Notes: generated from the letters alone by a model not told the origin. DNA of 37,745 nt from Actinocrinis puniceicyclus (GCF_018283645.1 NZ_JAGSXH010000060.1:1-37745), one strand, 5' to 3'. Positions 15,718 to 23,827 are shown, counted from the first letter of the stretch. Numbers and translations are program-made.

Positions 15718-17822
15718 AGGTCCTCCAGCGCTTCGGCGTAGAAGGCGTCCTCGTCCAAGTCCTCGGGCTCGAGTTCCGAACCGCCCTCGTCCTCTTCGAA
15801 ATCAGCCTCGTCATCGTCGCCGTATAGGTCCTGCTGCGGCGCCGACAACGCTCGTCGGCGCGCGGGCTCATCAAGCGCGATGGCGAACGCCGCCTGGTCC
15901 CGGGCTGCTCGTAGTGCCATGCGACGCTCGGCCAGTGTCATCCCCTGTCCGAGGTTCCAGCGCTCAAGCAGGACCTTGACCGCGAGGGCATCGCTCGGGT
16001 GCTCAAACCGTTCGGCCGCCAGCTTCCTACCGAACTCGAGTGCGTCCTCGCTGAGCGGGAAGTCACGCTCGGCCGCGTGCTCCCAGTCCAACTGATGCCA
16101 TTTGCGGTCCAGGTCCCGGAAGTAGGCGTGGTCGACGTCGTCCGGGTTGACCTGGATTGGCCACTTCCCGTTCAGATACGGGCTTGGGCGCCCATCGCGG
16201 TAGAGCCCCTCGCCGTTGTAGCGCCGCCCGTCGATCTCCACTCCGTAAGGCTGGATGGTGCGCCACTGCGTCTCGAGGAACTCCAGCGCGAGGTACGGGT
16301 CGCGCGGCACCTCGATGTACCCAGCGCGTGCGACGCCGTGCTCGAACATCTGCGCCGGACTCATGCGCAGGCCCTTGATGCCTGGGTCTCCGAGACTCGA
16401 GTGCGGCCTGCGATGGTAGGTGGCCGCGACCCATTGGCGAATCCGGTCGAATAGTTCGTCGATGTAGTAGAAGGCTTCGCGTTCCGGATGTTCGCCGCGG
16501 GCGAACAGGTCCTGGCCCTTGTAGCCGGGCAGCCTGTGCAGCAGATCCTCTCTCAAGGTTCTGAAAAACCGCTCGATCGGGCCCTTGTCCCGGCCCGTCC
16601 GCAGCCGCACCGGCTGGATGGAGATGCCCATCCGGGCGCACACGCTGCGCATGTGCTCAGAGACGTAGATCTTCCCGTGGTCGATGACGATGGCCTCGGG
16701 TGCCAGCGCGGGACCAGCGGCCTTCGCCATCGGCCCGTCGATTGCGGACGGATCCAGCACCACCGTGCGGGGGATGCCGTGCTCGGGCCAGACCGCTTCG
16801 GCCGGCCAGTGCGGCAGGACCGGCAGCGGCCGGTAGGCCTGGAAGAGGACCGCGGCCGCGTCCACGGCCTTCGTGGACACGGGGGTCAGACGCGCCCCGA
16901 CGATGCACCGGGTGTACCAGTCCATGGCCACGGTCAATTCGCAGTTGATCCACCGCAGGGTCGCCGGATCCAAGGCGTACACATCGAGCCGGGTGGTGTC
17001 CATCAACACGTACTCGCCTGGCCTCGTCGGGCGCAGCCGCCCGAACACGCCGCGGGGCCGGGCCGCGATGTCCCGGTTGTGCTTAGTGCTCAGCCGGAAC
17101 GTGGGATGCTGCCTCTCCAACTCGGTCAGCGCGTCATAGGCCTTCGTCCGGCCCGGAACCTCCACTGCCCCTTCCCCGAACCGGGCGACGACCCTGGCCT
17201 CGGCTTGCTCGAGCACCGTCTTGCGCATCGGCTTGGACTGGCCCGTGTACTCCTTGAGGATCTCGGCCATCACCTCCACCCATCGGACATCACACCGGTC
17301 GAGGACTGTCGGCACACGGATGGATCCGGCAAGGCCTGCCTCACCCAACCGCCTCGTCGCGACGACCCACCGGTACACCGTGCGCCAGTGCACCCCCAAC
17401 TCGGCTGCCTTCGCCTCATAGCGCGCCATCTGTGGGAGCGAGGGATCGTACCCCGGGCGAGGTTCACCTTCCCTGGCCAGTTCGGCGGAGCCGGACTTGT
17501 ACCCCGTGCACACCTCCCGCGCGTGCTCCGCCCGCTCAACCAGCCAGTCCCGCTTCTTGGAGTCGATCTCTTCGAGGAGCGAGAGCGTCGCCGAGGCCAA
17601 CTCGTCCGCGCCGTCACCGGATGGCCCCGGACCGTCAGCCACGATCCGCACACGCTCGGAGAACAGCAGTTCCTTGACCGAAACCCGCAGGTACTGCCCA
17701 CGAGCACTGCGCAGCACCACGTCGGTTCCGATCTGGCGCGCCGCGAACTCCACGACCTCGACCATCTCGCCGTCGTGGACCAAGCGGGTGCCCACCTCGA
17801 GCCGCGTTGCCCCTCGGCTCAC
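15714..17822 (-). CDS. tnsB: TnsB-like DDE transposase of E2
   Basis: A 702-residue DDE transposase: Asp275 (VLMDTTRLD), Asp381 (IVIDHGK) and Glu417 (DKGPIERFF), a DD(35)E pattern. An N-terminal helix-turn-helix region (YEAKAAELGVHWRTVYRWV) precedes the core, and an acidic C-terminal tail (DDDEADFEEDEGGSELEPED) matches the E1 copy. It should bind the TCCGC...TGTCA sites at both ends of E2; these differ from the candidate sites of E1, consistent with diverged DNA-binding domains. The GTG start overlaps the tnsA stop by four bases. Confidence 0.95.
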   Translation of the reverse strand: MSRGATRLEVGTRLVHDGEMVEVVEFAARQIGTDVVLRSARGQYLRVSVKELLFSERVRIVADGPGPSGDGADELASATLSLLEEIDSKKRDWLVERAEHAREVCTGYKSGSAELAREGEPRPGYDPSLPQMARYEAKAAELGVHWRTVYRWVVATRRLGEAGLAGSIRVPTVLDRCDVRWVEVMAEILKEYTGQSKPMRKTVLEQAEARVVARFGEGAVEVPGRTKAYDALTELERQHPTFRLSTKHNRDIAARPRGVFGRLRPTRPGEYVLMDTTRLDVYALDPATLRWINCELTVAMDWYTRCIVGARLTPVSTKAVDAAAVLFQAYRPLPVLPHWPAEAVWPEHGIPRTVVLDPSAIDGPMAKAAGPALAPEAIVIDHGKIYVSEHMRSVCARMGISIQPVRLRTGRDKGPIERFFRTLREDLLHRLPGYKGQDLFARGEHPEREAFYYIDELFDRIRQWVAATYHRRPHSSLGDPGIKGLRMSPAQMFEHGVARAGYIEVPRDPYLALEFLETQWRTIQPYGVEIDGRRYNGEGLYRDGRPSPYLNGKWPIQVNPDDVDHAYFRDLDRKWHQLDWEHAAERDFPLSEDALEFGRKLAAERFEHPSDALAVKVLLERWNLGQGMTLAERRMALRAARDQAAFAIALDEPARRRALSAPQQDLYGDDDEADFEEDEGGSELEPEDLDEDAFYAEALEDL

Positions 17823-18550
17823 GACGCTCTCCGCACAATGCTTCCGCGTGAGAGCACGCGATCGAGATCAGTGGTCAAGCGCCCAGTCCACAGCAGATGC
17901 AGCACGGCCGAGCGCACCAGTCTTGTATCAGCCTGCTCAGTCGCTTCGAACGCATCTTCCAGGGCCATCCCGGTCACGACACCCGAGCGCACCCACTTCA
18001 AAAGCGCGGGATCGAAGAGCGCGGACCTGCGGTAGCCGGCCAGGAACCGTAGATTTTTCAGCCGTATCGGCGGAGGCTCGCTCCACACCTCATAGCGCCA
18101 ACCGTGGTCGTCGACGATGCCTCTCGCCCAGCCGAGCGCGAACGCCACGTCTTCCTTGGCCAGCTTTGATGCGGGCTTCACGTCCACGACCAGGGGCCCA
18201 GACCCCGTCATCAGAAGGAAGTCGGGGACATGGCGGCGCACGGCACCATCGACCTCGGCCGTCATCAAGAACGGCTGCGCAACGATCCGGGAGACCTTCC
18301 GATCAAAGTCCGCGAATAGAAGCCGCGCTAACTCCAGCCGGGACTCGAAGATCACATGCGCCTGCTCGGTCGCCGACCAGTACGCCCCTGAATAGTGCCG
18401 CTGCCCGAAGTGCCAGCGAAACGTCCGCCACGGCCCGGCCGCAAGTAGCGCGTCCAACGGCGCGGCACTGAACTCACACGCGACTGCTTCCGAACCACAT
18501 GGGTCCTTGGCGCGTATGAAGGCACTCGACATTGCTATCCGACCAGACAT
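17819..18550 (-). CDS. tnsA: TnsA-like endonuclease of E2
   Basis: An open frame runs to 18685, but that would reach into the right-end repeats and read through the palindrome at 18632-18655. I prefer the ATG at 18550 (MSGRIAMSSAFIRA, 243 residues, GAGG four bases upstream); an ATG at 18532 is also possible. Relative to 18550 the nuclease residues are Glu69 (IFESRLELARL), Asp110 (HVPDFLLM) and Lys125 (LVVDVKP), the TnsA triad. With TnsB it forms a cut-and-paste transposase. The region following residue 180 is the helical domain expected to contact TnsC. First gene of the operon. Confidence 0.9.
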   Translation of the reverse strand: MSGRIAMSSAFIRAKDPCGSEAVACEFSAAPLDALLAAGPWRTFRWHFGQRHYSGAYWSATEQAHVIFESRLELARLLFADFDRKVSRIVAQPFLMTAEVDGAVRRHVPDFLLMTGSGPLVVDVKPASKLAKEDVAFALGWARGIVDDHGWRYEVWSEPPPIRLKNLRFLAGYRRSALFDPALLKWVRSGVVTGMALEDAFEATEQADTRLVRSAVLHLLWTGRLTTDLDRVLSRGSIVRRAS

Positions 18551-18631
18551 CCCGCCTCGCATCATGGCTTCGCTCAACGACGACGGGCCACGATCCCGCG
18601 CCACGACGCGGAGGACACCAAGAACGGCCCG

Positions 18632-18655
18632 GGCCTCACCCGATCGAGTGAGGCC
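18632..18655. promoter_or_regulatory. palindrome upstream of tnsA (E2)
   Basis: Arms GGCCTCAC and GTGAGGCC flank a CCGATCGA centre, a 24-bp near-perfect palindrome. The inner 16 bp (18636-18651) follow TCACnCGATCGnGTGA as in E1 at 7172-7187, at the same distance from the element tip. Probable operator for the tns operon, or a protein-binding part of the right end. Confidence 0.6.
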
Positions 18656-18657
18656 CC

Positions 18658-18743
18658 TGACTAGGATGTCCGCGGGATATGCCAAAACTGCTATCCGGCT
18701 GACATGGAGTCGCGGATTCTGACACCGGATTGCGGACCCTACA
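18658..18743. repeat. E2 right end: terminal repeat plus TnsB-type sites
   Basis: Reading inward on the minus strand the tip begins TGTAGGGTCC. TnsB-type sites are TCCGCAATCCGGTGTCA (18720-18736), TCCGCGACTCCATGTCA (18700-18716) and a weaker one, CCGCGGACATCCTAGTCA (18658-18675). They share TCCGC...TGTCA with the left-end sites in inverted orientation. Confidence 0.8.
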
Positions 18744-18748
18744 CTAAA
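18744..18748. repeat. target-site duplication of E2 (right copy)
   Basis: CTAAA directly follows the terminal ACA of E2 and matches 7275-7279. Seven bases (GCCGGGG) separate it from the dnaB stop codon. Confidence 0.85.
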
Positions 18749-18755
18749 GCCGGGG

Positions 18756-21230
18756 TCAACTCTGAGCCATGTCCACGAAGCGGGAGTAGTGGCCCTGGAA
18801 CGCGACCGTGATCGTGGAGGTGGGTCCGTTACGGTGCTTGGCCACGATCAGGTCGGCCTCGCCGGCGCGGGGCGACTCACGCTCGTAGGCGTCCTCGCGG
18901 TGCAGCAGGATGACGACGTCGGCGTCCTGCTCAAGGGAGCCGGACTCGCGCAGGTCGGACATCATGGGGCGCTTGTCGGTGCGCTGCTCGGGACCACGGT
19001 TGAGCTGCGCGATCGCGATGACCGGCAGTTCGAGTTCCTTGGCCAGCAGCTTGAGCGCACGCGACATCTCGGAGACCTCCTGCTGGCGGCTCTCCGGGCG
19101 GCGTGAACCCCCGGTGGACATCAACTGCAGGTAGTCGACGATCACAAGGCGCAGGTCGTGACGCTGTTTGAGACGGCGGCACTTGGCCCGGATCTCCATC
19201 ATCGACATGTTGGGCGAGTCGTCGATGAACAGCGGAGCGGCCGACACCTCGCCCATCCTGCGGGCCAGGCGCGCCCAGTCCTCGTCGGTCATCGTGCCGG
19301 AACGCATGTGGTGCAGGGCCACCCGGGCCTCCGCGGACAGCAGGCGCATGGTGATCTCGTTGCGGCCCATTTCGAGACTGAAGATCACACTGGTCAGGCC
19401 GTTGCGGATCGAGCAGGATCGAGCCAGGTCCAGGCCCAGCGTCGAGTTGTGCGTCGGAATCCAGGTCGGGCCCGCCAGATACAGGTGGTCGTCGTTGTCG
19501 ACCTGCACGCATCGCACCGGGACGGAAGCGATCGCTCGCACGTCCGTGATGTATCGCAGGCCCGTGCTCGGATCGTCCCGTCCGCTTTGGCGCACAACCT
19601 TCCGGGGCACTCGAAAGACCTTCTCGGAAGGCGTGAAGGCGACGGTGTGCGTGGCCGAACCGCCATGGTCGCGCTCGGCGCCGGGCCAGGTCGTCATCGT
19701 GGACTTGTAGCCGAGGCTCAGCACCAGTTCCCAGATGTCGCGCGCGAACCTCGGATGGGTCGCCGAGATGTGGACAGCGCCGGTCTCATCGACCTCGCCC
19801 TCGGTGTCGAGCAGGCCGGCGAGCAGATCGCGGCGCTGCGACTCAGAGGCTCGAAGATACTCGCCGGGGATGTGCTTGTCGCCGAGAACGCCCATGCTGC
19901 GCAAGAGCTCCGGCACCGTGCCGGCCTCGCCGGGACGGCACGTCTGACAGCGCGTCAGCTCAACTGATGAGCCCGCGCAGGCCTCGCACCAACGCTCCGC
20001 AACCGCGGCGAGCGTCCCATCCGTGGCGGCCGCGAAACCTTCGGCCGCGAGCTGCTCGACGATCTGTGGGTCGTCGATGTCGATGCGTGCGGCGCCCGAT
20101 GCGGCGCCCGCCCGGCTGCGCCCCAGCCAGACGCCGAGCGCGTACGGCGACAACGGAAGATCCCGCCCGGGCAGTTTCGCCGCGGCCGCGACGGCGACAG
20201 CGTGGTCCGGCCGGCTTCCGGGAAGATCGCGGCGCAGGGTGTCAGCGAGCTGCCTGGTCGTCTTCACGCACGCAGACGTCTGTGTCTGCGTCGGCCACTG
20301 ATGCAGTGCATCGGCGACCAGGACGGTGCCGTCGGAGAACTCGACCTCGTAGCACGGGCGGTCAGTCATGGCATCGGTCGCCGCGACCACACGAGTGGGG
20401 CGGCCGTCCGCGCCCAGCAGCCAGTCGCCGACCTGAACGACGCCCATCGTGGTCCAGCCGGTCGGCGTCGGCAGCGGTGTGTCGAGCGCCAGCGCCTTAC
20501 CGATGGCCGGACGCGCCGCGATGATGATCATCTGGCCCGGGTGCAGGCCGTTGGTCAGCTGGTCGAGATCGGTGAAGCCGGTTGGGACGCCGGTCATCTG
20601 GCCCGAGCGGTTGGAGATCGACTCGATCTCGTCGAGCGCGCCCTCCATGATGTCCGCCAGCGGGGCGTAATCCTCTCCGGCGCGCTGCTCGGTGACGCCG
20701 TAGATCTCGGCCTGCGCGCGATTGACGATCTCGTCGAGGTCCGCGCCGTCGGTCGCGTAGCCCATCTGCGTGATCCGGGTCCCCGCCTCGACCAGGCGGC
20801 GCAGGATCGCGCGCTCGCGCACGATCACCGCGTAATACCCCGCGTTGGCCGCGGTGGGCACCGAGGACATCAGCGTGTGCAGGTACGGCGCACCGCCGAC
20901 CCGGGTCAGCTCGCCGCGCTTGGTCAGCTCAGCGGAGACGGTGACGGCGTCGGCGGGTTCGCCCCGCCCGTAGAGGTCGAGGATCGAGTCGAAGATCAGC
21001 TCGTGTGCCGGCTTGTAGAAGTCCCGGCCCTTGACGACGTCGATGACGTCCGCGATAGCGTCCTTCGACAGCAGCATGCCGCCGAGGACGCCTTGCTCGG
21101 CCGCCAGATCCTGAGGCGGCGTCCGGTCATATGACGAGCGAGCGCCACCATAACCCGTCGGCGGACCGGGATCGCCCAGGCCGTCGTCGGGGGGTTCGGG
21201 GACGCCGTCCGGGCCGTTGAAGGCGGACAC
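18756..21230 (-). CDS. dnaB: replicative DNA helicase DnaB with intein
   Basis: DnaB is the hexameric helicase of the replication fork. The 824-residue precursor has the N-terminal primase-interacting domain (PPQDLAAEQGVLGGMLLSKD), the RecA-like motor (GFTDLDQLTNGLHPGQMIII), Walker A split at Gly-Lys245 by an intein (residues 246-595), and downstream motifs (LRLVIVDYLQLMS; DLRESGSLEQDADVVILLHR; VAKHRNGPTSTI). After splicing the protein would be 474 residues, a normal DnaB length, with Walker A restored as ARPAIGK-STLGLD. GTG start with AGGAGG upstream. It is separated from rplI by 342 bases. Its 3' flank is the insertion point of E2. Confidence 0.96.
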   Translation of the reverse strand: MSAFNGPDGVPEPPDDGLGDPGPPTGYGGARSSYDRTPPQDLAAEQGVLGGMLLSKDAIADVIDVVKGRDFYKPAHELIFDSILDLYGRGEPADAVTVSAELTKRGELTRVGGAPYLHTLMSSVPTAANAGYYAVIVRERAILRRLVEAGTRITQMGYATDGADLDEIVNRAQAEIYGVTEQRAGEDYAPLADIMEGALDEIESISNRSGQMTGVPTGFTDLDQLTNGLHPGQMIIIAARPAIGKALALDTPLPTPTGWTTMGVVQVGDWLLGADGRPTRVVAATDAMTDRPCYEVEFSDGTVLVADALHQWPTQTQTSACVKTTRQLADTLRRDLPGSRPDHAVAVAAAAKLPGRDLPLSPYALGVWLGRSRAGAASGAARIDIDDPQIVEQLAAEGFAAATDGTLAAVAERWCEACAGSSVELTRCQTCRPGEAGTVPELLRSMGVLGDKHIPGEYLRASESQRRDLLAGLLDTEGEVDETGAVHISATHPRFARDIWELVLSLGYKSTMTTWPGAERDHGGSATHTVAFTPSEKVFRVPRKVVRQSGRDDPSTGLRYITDVRAIASVPVRCVQVDNDDHLYLAGPTWIPTHNSTLGLDLARSCSIRNGLTSVIFSLEMGRNEITMRLLSAEARVALHHMRSGTMTDEDWARLARRMGEVSAAPLFIDDSPNMSMMEIRAKCRRLKQRHDLRLVIVDYLQLMSTGGSRRPESRQQEVSEMSRALKLLAKELELPVIAIAQLNRGPEQRTDKRPMMSDLRESGSLEQDADVVILLHREDAYERESPRAGEADLIVAKHRNGPTSTITVAFQGHYSRFVDMAQS
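19446..20495 (-). other. intein in the Walker A motif of DnaB, class 3-like
   Basis: Residues 246-595 of the precursor (350 aa). The N-terminal residue is Ala (ALALDTPLPTPTGW), not Cys or Ser, and the C-terminus is PTHN followed by Ser. It carries the three residues that mark class 3 inteins: Trp after the block B His (LHQWPT), Cys in block F (VRCVQVDN) and Thr before His-Asn. The endonuclease region has two LAGLIDADG-type helices. The first (YALGVWLGRSRAG) lacks the acidic residue normally after LG, the second (LLAGLLDTEGEV) keeps an acid, so homing activity is probably lost. Between them is a CxxC...CxxC pair (WCEAC, RCQTC), possibly a zinc finger. Confidence 0.85.
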
Positions 21231-21304
21231 AGGTGGCTCGCCTCCTCGGCTCGGTTCGCGGGTTGTCTACCGTACGGGCGAGGCCGGTCGGCTGGCGAGC
21301 GACA

Positions 21305-21478
21305 CGTCCACAGGGCTTGTGGATAACCTGGGGATAACTGCGTCGTTCCTGTTGAAAACCGCCGGTCTTCCTGTGCGTATGCGGTGGACAACCGATGTGG
21401 ACAGATCGCCGCGGCCGAGCCGACCGCTCGGTGAGGTGCGCAGCCGCCGGCTAACGTTCGTCCACCGTCTGTGGATAG
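21305..21478. promoter_or_regulatory. DnaA-box-like cluster upstream of dnaB
   Basis: Against the consensus TTGTCCACA / TGTGGACAA there are near matches at 21318-21326 (TGTGGATAA), 21383-21391 (GGTGGACAA), 21396-21404 (TGTGGACAG) and 21470-21478 (TGTGGATAG), and a weaker one at 21304-21312 (ACGTCCACA). All lie in the dnaB-rplI gap. They could regulate dnaB or titrate DnaA. The short, non-repeated pattern argues against oriC itself. Confidence 0.5.
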
Positions 21479-21484
21479 AAAAAA

Positions 21485-21520
21485 GCCGGGTGCCGCCTCT
21501 CCGTGGAGGGGCGGCACCCG
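21485..21520 (-). terminator. rho-independent terminator after rplI
   Basis: An 11-bp perfect stem (CGGGTGCCGCC at 21487-21497 with 21510-21520) is followed on the minus strand by a run of six T (TTTTTT). It lies about 50 bases past the rplI stop codon and ends the rpsF-ssb-rpsR-rplI transcript before dnaB. Confidence 0.9.
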
Positions 21521-21572
21521 ACACGATGTCGGTACCCGGCCGGGACTTGAACGCGCGTTGTCGAGCCGGGGC

Positions 21573-22019
21573 TCAGGCCGCGACGATCGTCAGTCCGATC
21601 GAGGCCGCCACCTCGGGGTGCAGCCGGACCGAGACCTTGTGGCTGCCGACCGTCTTGATCGGAGTGGGGATCTCGATGCTGCGCTTGTCCAGCGCCGGGC
21701 CGCCCGCCTTCGACACCGCCGTGGCGATGTCGGCGACGGTGACCGCGCCGAACAGCCGGCCCGAGTTGCCGGCCCGGCTCGACAGGCGCACGTTCAGCGC
21801 CTCGAGCTCGTTCTTGATCTCCTGGGCGTGGCCCAGGTCGCGCACCTCGCGGGCCTTGCGGGCCTTGCGGATGGTCTCGATCTGCTTCTCGGCGCCCTTG
21901 CTCCAAGCGATCGCGAAGCCGCGCGGCAGCAGGTAGTTACGGCCGTAGCCGTCCTTGACCTCGACGACGTCGCCGGGCGAACCGAGGTTCGAGACCTCGT
22001 GGGTGAGGATGAGCTTCAT
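21573..22019 (-). CDS. rplI: 50S ribosomal protein L9
   Basis: A 148-residue protein of normal length. The N-terminal domain [20 protein letters not shown], then [17 protein letters not shown], is the L9 signature, followed by the long connecting helix ([20 protein letters not shown]) and the C-terminal rRNA-binding domain. It binds 23S rRNA in the large subunit. It lies 17 bases after rpsR in the rpsF-ssb-rpsR-rplI operon and is followed by a strong terminator. Confidence 0.98.
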   Translation of the reverse strand: MKLILTHEVSNLGSPGDVVEVKDGYGRNYLLPRGFAIAWSKGAEKQIETIRKARKAREVRDLGHAQEIKNELEALNVRLSSRAGNSGRLFGAVTVADIATAVSKAGGPALDKRSIEIPTPIKTVGSHKVSVRLHPEVAASIGLTIVAA

Positions 22020-22036
22020 GATTCGTCCGCCCTTCC

Positions 22037-22273
22037 TCAGCGTGCGGTGCTGGTGTAGGGCAGCAGCGCCATCTCGCGGCTGTTCTTCACGGCCGTGGCG
22101 ACATCGCGCTGGTGCTGGGTGCAGTTGCCGGTCACGCGCCGGGCACGGATCTTGCCGCGATCGGAGATGTACTTACGCAGCAGGTTCGTGTCCTTGTAGT
22201 CGACGGACGTGACCTTGTCCTTGCAAAAGGCGCAGACCTTCTTCTTGGGCTTGCGCACTGGGGGCTTAGCCAT
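22037..22273 (-). CDS. rpsR: 30S ribosomal protein S18
   Basis: A 78-residue protein with the S18 core ([20 protein letters not shown], then TGNCTQHQR). The N-terminal CAFC and a later Cys make it a zinc-binding (C+) type; many actinomycetes also carry a C- paralogue used under zinc limitation elsewhere in the genome. It binds 16S rRNA next to S6, whose gene is two genes upstream in the same operon. Confidence 0.98.
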   Translation of the reverse strand: MAKPPVRKPKKKVCAFCKDKVTSVDYKDTNLLRKYISDRGKIRARRVTGNCTQHQRDVATAVKNSREMALLPYTSTAR

Positions 22274-22303
22274 GATTACTCGCTTTTCCTACGAAGATCA
22301 GAT

Positions 22304-22870
22304 TTAGAAGGGGGGCTCGTCCGAGTAGCCGCCGCCCCAGCCGCCGCCGGAGCCGCCGGTAGCCCATGGGTCGTCCTGCGGTGCGGAGCCTCCGGACTGG
22401 GGGGCACCGCCGCCCTGGCCGCCCTGGCCGCCGGGACCGCCCTGGCCGCCGCTCCAGCCGCCGCGCGACTCGCCGCCGCCGCCGCCGAAACCGCCGCCGC
22501 CACCCCGGGACGCCTTGGTGACCTTCGCCGTCGCGTACTTGAGCGACGGGCCGACCTCCTCGACGTCCAGTTCGACCACGGTGCGCTTCTCACCCTCGCG
22601 GGTCTCGTAAGAGCGCTGCCGCAGCCGGCCCTGCACGACCACGCGCATGCCTTTTGTCAGGCTCTCGGCCACGTTCTCCGCGGCCTGCCGCCAGATCGAG
22701 CAGCGCAGGAACAGCGCGTCGCCGTCCTTCCACTCGTTGGTGGCGCGGTCGAAGGTGCGCGGGGTCGAGGCGACGGTGAAGCTGGCCACCGCCGCGCCGC
22801 TCGGGGTGAAGCGCAGTTCCGGGTCGTCGGTCAGGTTCCCGACGACGGTGATGACGGTCTCGCCTGCCAT
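22304..22870 (-). CDS. ssb: single-stranded DNA-binding protein
   Basis: A 188-residue SSB. The OB fold occupies residues 1-110 ([20 protein letters not shown], then [21 protein letters not shown]). A long Gly-rich linker from about residue 120 (coded by low-complexity GC repeats) leads to the acidic tip SDEPPF, the partner-binding tail. It coats single-stranded DNA at the fork and in repair, and lies between rpsF and rpsR as usual. Confidence 0.97.
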   Translation of the reverse strand: MAGETVITVVGNLTDDPELRFTPSGAAVASFTVASTPRTFDRATNEWKDGDALFLRCSIWRQAAENVAESLTKGMRVVVQGRLRQRSYETREGEKRTVVELDVEEVGPSLKYATAKVTKASRGGGGGFGGGGGESRGGWSGGQGGPGGQGGQGGGAPQSGGSAPQDDPWATGGSGGGWGGGYSDEPPF

Positions 22871-22960
22871 GGGGTTCTACTCGCCTTTCGGGCTAGCGGT
22901 CTGGTGGGGCGCACCGCCCCGACGGTGACACGGGCCCGGCGCAGCTCGGTGCCGGAACAC

Positions 22961-23263
22961 CTACCGCTGGTCGGGTCGGATGACCTTGGTCCGCAGCACA
23001 CCCTCGTTCAGGTTGAGCTGGCGGTCGAACTCCTTCACCACTGAGGGCTCGGCGTTCAGGTTGATGACGGCGTAGATGCCTTCCGACACCTTCCTGCCGC
23101 CCTTCTTGATCTCGTAGGCGAGCCGACGACGGCCCCAGATGTCGGTCTTCTCGACCGTGCCGCCGTTGCTGCGGATCACGTTCAGGAAGTTATCCACCGA
23201 CGGAGCGATCTGACGCTCTTCGAGGTCCGGGTCGAGGATGACCATGACTTCGTAATGACGCAT
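22961..23263 (-). CDS. rpsF: 30S ribosomal protein S6
   Basis: I start at the ATG at 23263 ([20 protein letters not shown], 100 residues), with AGGAGG 11 bases upstream; an in-frame GTG at 23275 overlaps the Shine-Dalgarno itself. The sequence shows S6 features including [20 protein letters not shown]. First gene of the ribosomal/ssb operon. It binds the 30S platform with S18. The promoter should lie within 23281-23400. Confidence 0.97.
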   Translation of the reverse strand: MRHYEVMVILDPDLEERQIAPSVDNFLNVIRSNGGTVEKTDIWGRRRLAYEIKKGGRKVSEGIYAVINLNAEPSVVKEFDRQLNLNEGVLRTKVIRPDQR

Positions 23264-23512
23264 GCGGAAACCCACCTCCTATGGACTCAAGGCGGCCGCG
23301 GACTTTCCGCGGCAGGAGGGCGATGCGTCGGGCTGTGCTCAGGTGCGTGCACAGACCGGGTTCGGGCAAGTCTAGCCGGATGCCATTGGTCCCTTGAAAT
23401 CGACCGGGAACGCGTCGATGGTGACAGTGGAGCGGGTGGCCCCTCACCCAGCGCGCTGGGATGCGCCGCTTCCGCTCGCCTGGAGCCGCACCACGGAGGA
23501 AAGGAGTCACCG

Positions 23513-23827
23513 ATGGCACGCACGATCTCTCCTGAACAGTCCCACCGGCACCAGCTTCCGTTCACGCTCAACACCGACGGCGCCCGGCACCCCCTGGAGA
23601 ACACCGGCAGCGCCCTGACCGCGCTGCTCGGCATCGTCGCCGCGGTGTGCGCCTTCTTCCCCTCCATGCACCTGCTCGGATCCTGGGCCGGCCTGGCCGG
23701 CCTGGGTGCCGGACTGTGGGCGCAGATGATCTCGGCGACCACCGCCGAGCGTTTCGTGAACATCACCGGGGTCGTCCTTTCCGGGATCGGCCTGCTGTTC
23801 GGACTCGCTCACGGTGGACTTTACTGA
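23513..23827 (+). CDS. small integral membrane protein
   Basis: A 104-residue protein with three likely membrane segments: SALTALLGIVAAVCAFFPSM, LLGSWAGLAGLGAGLWAQMI and ITGVVLSGIGLLFGLAHGG. The soluble N-terminus (MARTISPEQSHRHQLPFTLN) is hydrophilic. The ATG at 23513 has GGAAAGGAG upstream. A similar small protein sits divergent from rpsF in other streptomycetes. Function not known. Confidence 0.85.
   Translation: MARTISPEQSHRHQLPFTLNTDGARHPLENTGSALTALLGIVAAVCAFFPSMHLLGSWAGLAGLGAGLWAQMISATTAERFVNITGVVLSGIGLLFGLAHGGLY

Larger units (their letters stand above)
7280..18743 (-). mobile_element. complete Tn7-like transposon E2 downstream of dnaB
   Basis: Seen: terminal 24-bp inverted repeats (7280-7303 and 18720-18743; 20 of 24 identical, beginning TGTAGGATCCGC and TGTAGGGTCCGC), a 5-bp flanking duplication CTAAA, and internal TnsB-type repeats at both ends. 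The element is 11,464 bp. It contains tnsA, tnsB, tnsC and tniQ reading inward from the right end, then cargo between tniQ and the left end. The right end lies 12 bp past the dnaB stop codon, the same orientation as Tn7 next to glmS (tnsA-proximal end nearest the target gene). No cas genes or CRISPR array are present. Confidence 0.92.

Noticed and set aside
1-18743. CRISPR array or guide RNA in the Tn7-like elements
   Set aside because: No direct repeats with regular spacers and no cas-like genes; the only regular array (11854-11911) has a 17-bp period without unique spacers of CRISPR length.
20202-21134. Plus-strand open frame of 310 codons antisense to dnaB
   Set aside because: Shadow of dnaB; composition typical of third-position GC antisense reading.
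22304-22593. Ala/Arg-rich frames opposite and alongside the ssb glycine linker
   Set aside because: Produced by GGC/GCC repeats coding the SSB linker; not separate genes.
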